A stretch of 38,504 nt of DNA from Lewinellaceae bacterium (GTDB taxonomy: Bacteria; Bacteroidota; Bacteroidia; Chitinophagales; Saprospiraceae): contig JADJOD010000044.1 of NCBI GenBank assembly GCA_016713985.1, forward strand, positions 1 to 38,504, given 5' to 3'. This document shows, piece after piece, positions 25,300 through 32,741 of this stretch. The notes under the pieces were generated by a model. It saw nothing but the letters and a program-made list of their open reading frames with translations, did no database searches and had not been told where the DNA came from. Position 1 is the stretch's first letter. Each line of letters begins with the position of its first letter. The translations under genes and the position numbers were made by a program.

Positions 25300-27732
25300 A
25301 TGAAAGTAAAAATTACGCTGTTACTGCTGCTTGGTTTGCTCGCAACCGGACAAGTCCGTGGGCAGGTAGCCAAAGATGCCACCGTTCCCATTACTGCCGT
25401 TATCAACCAAAACCCTTTGTCCATAACATTAAACTGGCCCAATCCTTCCGCTTCCACCCTCAATATTTACCGGCGTATCAAGGGTCAGGCCGGTATTCAA
25501 TGGGTATTGTTGCATTACGCAACGGCAAGTACGGAAACGTCATTTACGGATAACAACATCACTCCAGGTCAGACCTATGAATATTCCATACAACGCACCA
25601 CCAATATCAATGCATACGGTTATGCCATGGTTGCGGCGGGAGCGCCGGTAGTGGATCAGCGGGGCAAGGTTTTGTTGTTTGTGGATGCCGATTTGCTTGC
25701 CCCTTTGTCCGCCGAACTGGAGCGGTTGCGCAACGACCTTGCCGGGGACGGCTGGCAGATCATCGAACACGTTGTTGATGCGGCGGCGACCGTACAAACA
25801 GTTAAAAATCAGATTGTTGCAGATTATAACTCTTCCCCGTCCACCGTTAAATCCGTGTTTTTACTGGGTAAAATACCGGTTCCCTATTCGGGAAATACCA
25901 ACTGGGACGGCCACCCCGACCACCAGGGCGCCTGGCCGGCCGATTCCTATTACGGCGATGTCAACGGTACCTGGACGGATGTCAACGTCAATAATACCTC
26001 GCCCTCCCGGCCTGCCAACGACAATGTGCCGGGAGATGGCAAATTTGACCAAAGTATCATCCCGTCGCCCGTTGACCTTCCGGTGGGGCGTGTCGACTTG
26101 CGGAGGTTGACGCAGGGCACATTCGGCGCCACTACTGCCGAACTGCTTAAACGTTATCTCGACAAGGACCACAACTGGCGCGCGGGCCTGTATACGGTGG
26201 AAAACAAGGCCTTGGTGGACGATAATTTCTTTTTTTTCTCGGGCGAGGCGTTTGCTGAAAACGGCTTCCGGAATGCCTATCCCCTCGTGGGTGAGTCCAA
26301 TGTGGTGGAAGGTGATTTTTTCAACAACAGCAACCCGCAAAGTTACCTGATGGGCTACGGTTGTGGCGGCGGCTCCTACAACAGCGCAGGTGGTGTGGGA
26401 AGCAGCGCCGATTTTGCTTTTGATACGGTAAATATCGTTTTTACCAACCTGTTCGGCAGTTATCACGGCGATTGGGATTACGAAACCAATCCCCTGATGC
26501 CGGCGGCGCTGGGTTCACGCGGCGGCATCCTGACCTGCTCCTGGGCGGGCCGGCCGCATGAATTCAGTCATGCGATGGCAGCCGGCGAAACAATTGGTTA
26601 TTGTATGAAAGAAACCCAAAATGCACAGTATAACAACGGCTTTTTTGCCTCTTACGGCGAGAGCGGCGCCCACCTGGCCCTGCTCGGCGACCCGACCTTG
26701 CGCGCCCATGTGGTCGCCCCGCCGGGCGATGTGACCATTACGGCAAGCTGCGGCGCCGTACTGCTCGATTGGAAACCCTCGCCGGATACCGCCGTTGCGG
26801 GTTACCATATTTATCGCTCGGCGCAGCGGTACGGCGTGTATACCCGGCTCACAACCAATGTATTAACCGAAACTTCGTATTCCGATGACAACCCGCCTTC
26901 CGACACCTTGTTTTACCAGGTTCGGGCCGTAAAACAACAATCTTCACCCGGCGGCGGCATTTATTGGAACTCCGGCACGGGAAAAATAAACTCCGTGATT
27001 GCTTCAGCTCCGATGGAAGTGCAAATACAACCCGGCGCGTTTGACTGTACGGGTGGGTTTTCCGCTGCGGTCGTTGTGCAGGGAGGCACGCCGCCATACC
27101 AATACCTGTGGTCGAACGGCGACACGCTGCCGACAGCTGTTTTCCCGCCGGGAAGTGTAAATTTTTCCATAACCGTAACGGATTCAGGCGTTTGCAAATA
27201 TGGAAGTCCCGAAATAACCATCAATCAACCCCTGCCGTTAGACATTTCGGCCAGCGTAACCGACGAATCGGCGCCCGGCGCCAATGACGGCAGTGTACAA
27301 CTTACCGTGCAGGGGGGCGCCCCTCCGTTCACCTATCTGTGGAGTACCGGCGCGACAGGGAATATGCTGGAAAACGTTGGAGACGGCATCTACACGGTCA
27401 CGGTCACCGATGTGGCGGGATGTACCCACGTGGAAAGTTTCGAAGTAAAAACCACCTCCGCAGTAAACGAAACGGCCCTGTTGGAGCAACTTTCGCTGAC
27501 GCCCAATCCAACAAGCGGGCAGGCATTGCTCCGGGTACAATTAAAACGCGCTGCTTCGTTTCACCTTGAGGTTCGGGATATTACCGGCCGGCTCATCGTT
27601 GAGTCCCCGGAACTGCATTCGGCCACCGCGACGATACCGATTGATCTGCGCAACAATCCGCCGGGTATGTATAACCTGCAGCTCCGGATCAATGGCGAAG
27701 TAGTCGCGCGAAAATTAGTGGTTGCGCGGTAG
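25300..27732 (+). CDS. Gingipain-like C25 peptidase with T9SS type A sorting domain
   Basis: This 810-residue protein starts at the ATG at 25300, giving a signal peptide (MKVKITLLLLLGLLATGQVRGQ). Residues ~25-105 look like a fibronectin type III domain. Residues ~120-470 form the gingipain-type catalytic domain: KVLLFVDADL, VFLLGKIPVPY, WPADSYYGD, VGRVDL, His389 in FGSYHGDWD, Cys413 in ILTCSWAGRP and the usual end LALLGDPTLRAHV. A second Fn3 domain (~475-565), two SprB-like repeats (GGTPPYQYLWSNG and GGAPPFTYLWSTG, ~590-720) and a type A sorting domain (LSLTPNPTSGQALL ... NPPGMYNLQL) follow. It is a secreted cysteine peptidase or a structural relative; the HG/C pair suggests it is active, though the spacing differs from the classic gingipains. 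Confidence 0.85.
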   Translation: MKVKITLLLLLGLLATGQVRGQVAKDATVPITAVINQNPLSITLNWPNPSASTLNIYRRIKGQAGIQWVLLHYATASTETSFTDNNITPGQTYEYSIQRTTNINAYGYAMVAAGAPVVDQRGKVLLFVDADLLAPLSAELERLRNDLAGDGWQIIEHVVDAAATVQTVKNQIVADYNSSPSTVKSVFLLGKIPVPYSGNTNWDGHPDHQGAWPADSYYGDVNGTWTDVNVNNTSPSRPANDNVPGDGKFDQSIIPSPVDLPVGRVDLRRLTQGTFGATTAELLKRYLDKDHNWRAGLYTVENKALVDDNFFFFSGEAFAENGFRNAYPLVGESNVVEGDFFNNSNPQSYLMGYGCGGGSYNSAGGVGSSADFAFDTVNIVFTNLFGSYHGDWDYETNPLMPAALGSRGGILTCSWAGRPHEFSHAMAAGETIGYCMKETQNAQYNNGFFASYGESGAHLALLGDPTLRAHVVAPPGDVTITASCGAVLLDWKPSPDTAVAGYHIYRSAQRYGVYTRLTTNVLTETSYSDDNPPSDTLFYQVRAVKQQSSPGGGIYWNSGTGKINSVIASAPMEVQIQPGAFDCTGGFSAAVVVQGGTPPYQYLWSNGDTLPTAVFPPGSVNFSITVTDSGVCKYGSPEITINQPLPLDISASVTDESAPGANDGSVQLTVQGGAPPFTYLWSTGATGNMLENVGDGIYTVTVTDVAGCTHVESFEVKTTSAVNETALLEQLSLTPNPTSGQALLRVQLKRAASFHLEVRDITGRLIVESPELHSATATIPIDLRNNPPGMYNLQLRINGEVVARKLVVAR

Positions 27733-27736
27733 TGGT

Positions 27737-27854
27737 GGCGGGATGGGAAAACGGATGAAACGGACAGGGCGGATTGAAACGGATTTTTTTATCCGTTTTT
27801 TTTAAAATCCGTTCGTATCCGTGTCATCCGTTTCATCCGTTTTCCATCCCTGCC
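27737..27854. terminator. Two-way terminator made of ACGGAT inverted repeats
   Basis: The gap between two convergent genes is filled by nested inverted repeats. The outer arms 27737-27764 and 27827-27854 match over 28 bases apart from two single-base gaps. Inside, AAACGGAT (27777-27784) and ATCCGTTT (27791-27798) form a hairpin with a T6 loop, running into eight Ts at 27796-27803, a usable intrinsic terminator for the + strand gene. The ACGGAT/ATCCGT hexamer recurs at least seven times in the element, suggesting it is also a dispersed intergenic repeat. Confidence 0.75.
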
Positions 27855-27861
27855 CGCACCG

Positions 27862-27983
27862 TCAATCCACTTTTACGATCTGCTTGGTTGCAAAAAAGCC
27901 CTCTGCTTTCAGCACCGCAACGTAGATACCTGCGGGCATTTTTTCGCCCCGGGCATTTTTGCCGTTCCAGCCCCATTGATGTT
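27862..27983 (-). CDS. T9SS sorting-domain tail of the beta-helix/VCBS protein (third frame)
   Basis: This minus-strand frame gives EHQWGWNGKNARGEKMPAGI, continuing YVAVLKAEGFFATKQIVKVD and TGA at 27864-27862. It is the second half of a type A T9SS sorting domain (usual form: W.G.d..G...p.GvY...l.). The first half (APNPFNDLVTVTWEQLA...) is in the neighbouring frame, which ends in nonsense at 27909. One added C in the CCC at 27984-27986 of the + strand joins them, giving ...RTGEAGEHQWGWNGK. It is not a separate gene and has no start of its own. Confidence 0.7.
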
Positions 27984-28526
27984 CCCGGCCTCTCCTGTTC
28001 TTTTTTCTGAGACGAGCGTTTTGCCTTGTAAATCAGTGATTTCGATCAAGATGGTTCCGGCAGCCAACTGTTCCCAGGTAACCGTTACCAAATCGTTGAA
28101 CGGGTTTGGCGCCGGCGGGTACATGCGCAACCCCGTTTGGCCGGGCAGCGGCGTTTCCACCCCAGTAACACCCTGGTTTTCCGTTACCGTGATGTATTGA
28201 TCGGCGAACAGATTGCCATACGATTCCTCGATTCCGGAAGGCCATTGCACCGAAACGCTGAAATCCGTGGCATCCCCCAGGCCAAAATGGGCGCCCAACT
28301 GGTTTTGGCCGCAGTAACCGGATTGTGCGCTGATCTCGTGTATTCGGGTCACTTGTTGCCCGTTGATCGTAGCCGTTACCAGTACTTTTGCCCCGATGGC
28401 GCTGCGGTTGCTCACCGTGCCTATACAATTGATAAACACCCAGTTATTGCCCGATTCGGAGGCGTGGTTTTCATACAAATAATCCGGCTGGGTGGTGTTG
28501 TAACAATTGGCCACCGCGAGGTCCAT
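27909..28526 (-). CDS. Beta-helix/VCBS protein, C-terminal fragment with UnbV/ASPIC domain
   Basis: The genuine reading in this frame runs from about 28681 (FVTNSFWGGPWKNFLFINQ) to about 27985. It contains the last FG-GAP/VCBS repeat (FGDFDLDGDMDLAVANCY) and a UnbV/ASPIC-type domain (NNWVFINCIGTVSNRSAIGAKVLVTATINGQQ, GLGDATDFSVSVQWPSG), as in CRTAC1-like proteins. The first half of a T9SS type A sorting domain follows (MYPPAPNPFNDLVTVTW). The Met at 28526 is internal and not a real start. Residues after about 27985 are out of frame. It belongs to the gene that starts at 30742. Confidence 0.75.
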   Translation of the reverse strand: MDLAVANCYNTTQPDYLYENHASESGNNWVFINCIGTVSNRSAIGAKVLVTATINGQQVTRIHEISAQSGYCGQNQLGAHFGLGDATDFSVSVQWPSGIEESYGNLFADQYITVTENQGVTGVETPLPGQTGLRMYPPAPNPFNDLVTVTWEQLAAGTILIEITDLQGKTLVSEKRTGEAGNINGAGTAKMPGAKKCPQVSTLRC

Positions 28527-30742
28527 GTCGCCGTCGAGGTCAAAATCGCCAAATGCACAACCGTACGACCAGCCCTCGTCGACGGCGGGTGCTTCCAGCA
28601 GGTTCCGGACGAACGTGCCGTTGCCCTGGTTGATGAACAGGAAGTTCTTCCAGGGGCCGCCCCAGAAGGAATTGGTGACAAAAGGTCGAGGTCGGCGTCG
28701 TTATCCACGTCGGCCCACTGGCTGCCGAAAGAGTTGCCGCCGCTGGTGGTCAGAGGCGGGTTAGTCAGTTTGGTGAAGTTGCCGAGACCGTCGTTTTGAA
28801 ATAGTGCGTCGTTGCCCTGGTCGTTGGCCAAAAACACGTCGAAGTCGCCGTCGTTGTCGTAATCGCCCCAGCTGCTGCTCATCGTTTTCCCGCCGTCGGT
28901 TACCAGCGGGCCGGTAGTCACCTTGGCAAAATTGCCGCCGCCGTTGTTGCGGTACAGATTTTCCGACTGGTCTTCTTCATTCGTAACAAACAAATCGGAA
29001 TCGCCGTCGAGGTCGATATCCGTCCAGTTGACCGAGCGACTCAAAAAAGCATCGGTGACAACGGCGCCCGTTCCAATCTTCGAAAAAGTCCCGTTCCCAT
29101 CATTGTGATAGAGGAAGTTGCGTTTGCTGCCGGCGCTGTTGGAGACGTACAGATCGAGGTTTCCGTCCAGGTCGTAGTCGCCCCAGGAAGCCGTTTCGGA
29201 ATATCCCTTATCGTTTACAAGGTTCCCTGTCGTGATTTGCACAAAGGTGCCGTTGCCGTTGTTTTTGTACAATAAGTTATTGACATCAAACCAGTTAACT
29301 ACAAAACAATCGTTGTCGCCGTCGTTATCGTAGTCTGCCCAGGTGGCGCCGTCCGAGGGTTTTCCATCCAGTACGATGGGGTCGTTGGTGACCGCCGTAA
29401 ATCCGCCCGTTCCGTTGTTGAGGTACAGGAAATTGTTTTCGCCCTGCTGGAGTCCGTTGCTGATAAACAGATCCTGGTCTTCGTCGCCGTCCACGTCGAT
29501 CCAGTTTACGCTGCGCGAATCGCCGGGTGTGGTGACTGCCGGCGAGTTGGCCACTTTGGTAAAATTGACCGGCGCCAAAAAGGACGACCCGAGGGCGGGG
29601 TTTTCCGGCTGGGCGCCGCCGTAGGCGCCGAGGTCGCAGCGCAGGTTACCCCGCGCGGGAAATGCCGCGCGGCGGCCGTTGCGCGAAAAATCATGGTCGG
29701 TATCTATGGGATTGCCCGCGTCGATCGCCTGAGAACCGGCTTCGAGGACAAAACTTGTCGTGTCCCGGAAAACCGGGTCGGCGCTGAGGATGCCAACGCC
29801 GTCAAAACCCGTTTGCACACAATTATATGCCATATCGAGGACGCCACCCGATTGGGCCACCTGTTTCCCGGAGGTTTGTGTATTTCCCCAGATGATGTTG
29901 TTTTGCGCTTGCAGCGTAATAGAAAAAACCCAGACGCCGCCACCTTTGCCGCCGTACTGGCTGGCCGGGCTGGGCGACACATTATACGCTATTGTATTGT
30001 TTTTCAACACATTAACCGTATTGTTATTGGCGCCGGTAGCCCAAAAGCCGCCGCCGCTGAAGTTTTTACCCCCGTAGTTAAACGCGATAATATTGTTTTG
30101 CACCACCGCGCCGGGGCAGTAGTTCAGCACAATCCCGCCGCCGTATCCCTCGGCCCGGTTATGGGTAATAACATTGTTTTCGATCCGAACGGCGCCTTCG
30201 CCGCTCCGTATTCCGCCGCCGCCGACACCCACGATACCTGCTCCACCCGGCGTGACCGTATTATTGCGGATGATATTGTGCCGGATGATTGGCGAGGAGA
30301 ATTCCGTGAGAATACCCCCACCTTCGCGAAACGTGCCGAAACCGGCCGGGTCGAGCCAGACGGTGCCTTTACCGCCGCGGATTGTAAAACCCTGGATCAC
30401 CGTGGCCGCCGTTTCACCTTTCCAGACCAGAATACAACTGGCCGTGTCGGGATGAGCGGGCTGGCTGCCGTCGATAATCGTCTGGCGGATCACCGCTGCC
30501 GGGTCGCTGTTGAGAAAATACCGGCTGGTAAGCACAATGTTGCGCCCGCGCAATTGAATGTTTTCGTAATACACGCCGGGGTATACCAGCACGGTATCCC
30601 CTTCCTGGGCGGCATCTACGGCCAGTTGGATGCTGGCGTAATGGGTCGGAACGTAGCGTGTGGTTTGGGCGGATAAAAGACTGATTGTCAGGCAAAACGC
30701 CAGCAGGAAACCCGCCCGGGGCAGGTAATAATTTGTTTTCAT
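28421..30742 (-). CDS. T9SS-secreted beta-helix plus FG-GAP/VCBS repeat protein (main fragment)
   Basis: The ATG at 30742 opens a signal peptide (MKTNYYLPRAGFLLAFCLTISLLSAQ). Residues ~30-390 form a right-handed parallel beta-helix: SIQLAVDAAQEGDTVLVYPG, HNIIRNNTV, ENNVITHNRAEGYGGGI, QNNIIAFN, KNNTIAYN, QNNIIWGN and the common end SQAIDAGNP...CDLGAYGG. From ~400 onward there are at least six FG-GAP/VCBS repeats with acidic calcium-binding loops (DVDGDEDQDLF, DYDNDGDNDCF, DYDLDGNLDLY, DIDLDGDSDLF). The frame goes wrong near 28681 (LSPIPSGAAPG...). One added base in the A-run 28680-28683 restores LFVTNSFWGGPW. The full gene is 27862-30742, about 960 residues, ending in UnbV and T9SS sorting domains. 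It is a likely surface polysaccharide-binding or lyase-like protein; no catalytic residues were identified. Confidence 0.85.
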   Translation of the reverse strand: MKTNYYLPRAGFLLAFCLTISLLSAQTTRYVPTHYASIQLAVDAAQEGDTVLVYPGVYYENIQLRGRNIVLTSRYFLNSDPAAVIRQTIIDGSQPAHPDTASCILVWKGETAATVIQGFTIRGGKGTVWLDPAGFGTFREGGGILTEFSSPIIRHNIIRNNTVTPGGAGIVGVGGGGIRSGEGAVRIENNVITHNRAEGYGGGIVLNYCPGAVVQNNIIAFNYGGKNFSGGGFWATGANNNTVNVLKNNTIAYNVSPSPASQYGGKGGGVWVFSITLQAQNNIIWGNTQTSGKQVAQSGGVLDMAYNCVQTGFDGVGILSADPVFRDTTSFVLEAGSQAIDAGNPIDTDHDFSRNGRRAAFPARGNLRCDLGAYGGAQPENPALGSSFLAPVNFTKVANSPAVTTPGDSRSVNWIDVDGDEDQDLFISNGLQQGENNFLYLNNGTGGFTAVTNDPIVLDGKPSDGATWADYDNDGDNDCFVVNWFDVNNLLYKNNGNGTFVQITTGNLVNDKGYSETASWGDYDLDGNLDLYVSNSAGSKRNFLYHNDGNGTFSKIGTGAVVTDAFLSRSVNWTDIDLDGDSDLFVTNEEDQSENLYRNNGGGNFAKVTTGPLVTDGGKTMSSSWGDYDNDGDFDVFLANDQGNDALFQNDGLGNFTKLTNPPLTTSGGNSFGSQWADVDNDADLDLLSPIPSGAAPGRTSCSSTRATARSSGTCWKHPPSTRAGRTVVHLAILTSTATWTSRWPIVTTPPSRIICMKTTPPNRAITGCLSIV

Positions 30743-30945
30743 AGCCAAAGTGTTTAGTCGTTGTGTTTAATTCCGAATGGGCCGGGAGTGCGATAAAACA
30801 TGTCACGATTTTTCAAACTTTCCAGTCCGGATCAAAGCCAAAATTGAATCCACCCCCCCGCTGCATTTACAAAAGTCTATCAACGACCGTTTCCTCCTGC
30901 CGAAAAGCATACATCGCAGGCGGGTTTTTCACGACTTTTGCAGCG

Positions 30946-31956
30946 ATGAAACGCCGCATCCTGCTTCACCTGCTTTTTTGGCTGGCCTTCTGGTTTGTCT
31001 ACGCCTATACGTACAGCCGTTACGACGGTAATTTCTGGAAATATGCCGCCACCGAAGGTTTCCAGATGCCGTCGCGTATGGTGGCGACCTACCTCAGTTT
31101 CTGGTGTTTCGAACGTTTTTCCGGTTTCGGCGAACAAAAAACCTGGTGGGCATTCGGCGGAGCGGCGGCAGCCAATTTGCTCGGAGGGTTGTTGAACAGG
31201 GTGGTGAAAATGGTGCACGTGGTGCCCGTGTATTTCCCAACGTCCACGTTCACTTTTTGGGGATACATGGTGACGTATGACGTATTCGACTGTGTATTAG
31301 CCAGTTGCACAGCCCTGACGGCGCGACTTTATTTTCGGCAACAGGTGTTGAAAAAACGGGAAGCCCTGTTGTACGCGGAAAAACTCAACGCCGAGTTACT
31401 CGCCTTAAAAGGCCAGATCCACCCGCATTTTTTGTTTAATACGATCAACAACATTTATGCGCTGGCGCGCCGGAAATCCGACAAAACCGCACCTGTGGCG
31501 CTCAAACTCGCCAGTTTGCTGCGGTATATTTTATACGAATCGGCCAAACCCTCCGTGCGCCTTGAACAGGAGGTGCAAAACCTCCGGGATTACGTGGAAC
31601 TGGAAAAACTGCGATTCGACGAGGACCGGCTTTCTGTGGAAATGACCACGGATATCGACGACCCCGGCCGGCAGATCACCCCGCTTTTGCTACTGCCTTT
31701 AGTGGAAAACGCCTTCAAACACGGCGCCGGTGAAAAACGCTCGGAAGCCTGGGTAAAAATTAATATCGTATTGAAAAACAATGTATTACAATGCGACATT
31801 AAAAACGCAAAAGAGAAAGACCAGGTCGCAAATGCCCAGGGTATCGGTTTGCGGAACGTGCGGCGCCAACTCGAATTATTGTACTCCGGCCGGCACGAAT
31901 TCCACATTGCCGATTCAGGAGATGTTTTTTCCGCTCATATCCGTATCGAATTATGA
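30946..31956 (+). CDS. LytS-type sensor histidine kinase
   Basis: This 336-residue membrane kinase starts at the ATG at 30946. Residues ~1-130 hold about four membrane helices (ILLHLLFWLAFWFVYAYTY; MVATYLSFWCF; WWAFGGAAAANLLGGLL; FTFWGYMVTYDVFDCVLAS), with no separate sensor domain. A His_kinase (PF06580-type) domain follows, with the phospho-acceptor His161 in QIHPHFLFNTIN, then the ATPase part: N-box LPLVENAFKHG (Asn255) and G-box AQGIGLRNVRRQLELLY. It phosphorylates the LytTR regulator encoded next, whose ATG overlaps its stop (ATGA, 31953-31956), so the two are translationally coupled. The signal is unknown. Kinases of this Bacteroidota family usually form a local pair with a LytTR regulator. 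Confidence 0.92.
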   Translation: MKRRILLHLLFWLAFWFVYAYTYSRYDGNFWKYAATEGFQMPSRMVATYLSFWCFERFSGFGEQKTWWAFGGAAAANLLGGLLNRVVKMVHVVPVYFPTSTFTFWGYMVTYDVFDCVLASCTALTARLYFRQQVLKKREALLYAEKLNAELLALKGQIHPHFLFNTINNIYALARRKSDKTAPVALKLASLLRYILYESAKPSVRLEQEVQNLRDYVELEKLRFDEDRLSVEMTTDIDDPGRQITPLLLLPLVENAFKHGAGEKRSEAWVKINIVLKNNVLQCDIKNAKEKDQVANAQGIGLRNVRRQLELLYSGRHEFHIADSGDVFSAHIRIEL

Positions 31957-32528
31957 CTACCTTGAATTGTCTCATCGTGGAGGACGAGCCCCTGGCGGCC
32001 GGCATTCTGGAAGACTTTATCCGGCAAATCCCTTTCCTGCGGCTGGTAGGCAAGTGTGGCGACGCCTTGTACGCTTTGGAAGCGCTGCGGGAAGCCCGGG
32101 TCGACGTGTTGTTCCTCGACATTCACCTGCCGGGGCTGAAAGGGCTGGATTTTTTGCGTTCGCTCAGTCAGCCGCCCCAAACCATTCTAACGACCGCCTA
32201 CCACGATTACGCCTTAGAAAGTTACGACCTCGGCGTAGTGGATTACCTGCTCAAACCAATTGATTTTGAACGATTTGTAAAGGCAATTCAAAAAATAAAA
32301 TACCTCCCTGCCCCTGCTACTGCCCACTGCTACTGCCACTGCTACTGCCCCTGCTACTGCCACTCCCCTTTCCCCCGACCGCCCCTTCCTTTTTTTCAAC
32401 GTCAACAAAAAAATGGTACGGGTATGGCTGGACGAGATTCAATACGTGGAAAGCCTCAAGGAATACGTGCGAATTTTTCTGAGCGGCGGAAAATCCATTG
32501 TGACAAAAATGCAACTGGGCGAACTTGA
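31953..32528 (+). CDS. LytTR response regulator, receiver-domain fragment
   Basis: Residues 1-117 are a complete receiver domain: acidic pair Glu10/Asp11 (VEDEP), phospho-acceptor Asp56 (LFLDIHLPGLKG), Thr80/81 (ILTTAYHDYALES) and Lys101 (YLLKPIDFERF). The reading then enters a 12-base tandem repeat, and from about residue 124 it is out of frame (HCYCHCYCPCYC...), ending at 32528. The DNA-binding LytTR domain lies downstream in another frame (32413-32706). Removing one C at 32323-32325 gives a continuous protein of about 250 residues with an Ala-Thr-Pro linker. It is translationally coupled to the kinase. As written, the regulator would be phosphorylated but could not bind DNA. Confidence 0.88.
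   Translation: MTTLNCLIVEDEPLAAGILEDFIRQIPFLRLVGKCGDALYALEALREARVDVLFLDIHLPGLKGLDFLRSLSQPPQTILTTAYHDYALESYDLGVVDYLLKPIDFERFVKAIQKIKYLPAPATAHCYCHCYCPCYCHSPFPRPPLPFFQRQQKNGTGMAGRDSIRGKPQGIRANFSERRKIHCDKNATGRT
32314..32362 (+). repeat. 12-base tandem repeat in the response-regulator linker
   Basis: The 11-mer CTGCTACTGCC occurs at 32314, 32327, 32339 and 32351, at spacings of 13, 12 and 12. The unit is therefore 12 bases, and the first copy carries one extra C, exactly where the reading frame shifts. In the LytTR frame the units encode Ala-Thr-Ala-Thr/Pro. Copy-number change would lengthen or shorten the linker by four residues without a frameshift. Confidence 0.85.
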
Positions 32529-32706
32529 AATATCCTTAGAGGGCTTCGGGTTTGTTCGGATACACCGTTCTTTTCTGGTGGCCTTGCGCCAGATCGAGGC
32601 CTTTTCGGCTACCGACGTAACGATCGGGGGAAAAGACGTGCCCATCGGCCGGCAATTCAAGGACACGACCCTGGAAATCCTGCAAATTTTTTCCCGCTCC
32701 ACCTGA
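32413..32706 (+). CDS. LytTR response regulator, DNA-binding-domain fragment
   Basis: This frame encodes a full LytTR DNA-binding domain: VWLDEIQYVESLKEYVRIF, the GGKSIVTKMQLGELE stretch, and FVRIHRSFLVALRQIEAF, followed by IGGKDVPIGRQFKD. LytTR domains bind direct repeats upstream of target genes. The same frame is open upstream through RPFLFFNVNKK and the Ala-Thr-Pro repeat linker to about 32325, where it meets the receiver domain of the fragment starting at 31953. The Met at 32413 is thus internal (KKMVRVWLDE), although it could serve as a start if the frameshift were real, giving a receiver-free LytTR protein. The stop is at 32704-32706. Confidence 0.85.
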   Translation: MVRVWLDEIQYVESLKEYVRIFLSGGKSIVTKMQLGELEISLEGFGFVRIHRSFLVALRQIEAFSATDVTIGGKDVPIGRQFKDTTLEILQIFSRST

Positions 32707-32717
32707 GCCACGCACCC

Positions 32718-32725
32718 TACCTTTG
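32718..32725 (+). promoter_or_regulatory. Candidate -7 box (TAnnTTTG) before the glycosyltransferase
   Basis: TACCTTTG at 32718-32725 matches the Bacteroidota -7 consensus and lies 17 bases before the TTG start at 32742. No convincing TTG -33 box is seen at the right distance, so this is only a candidate. If real, the glycosyltransferase would be transcribed separately from the two-component pair with a very short leader. Confidence 0.35.
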
Positions 32726-32741
32726 CCCAAAACGGATTCCC

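Noticed and set aside
29693..30676. 327-residue ORF opposite the beta-helix gene
   Set aside because: Antisense shadow of regular beta-helix repeats; no start signal or motif.
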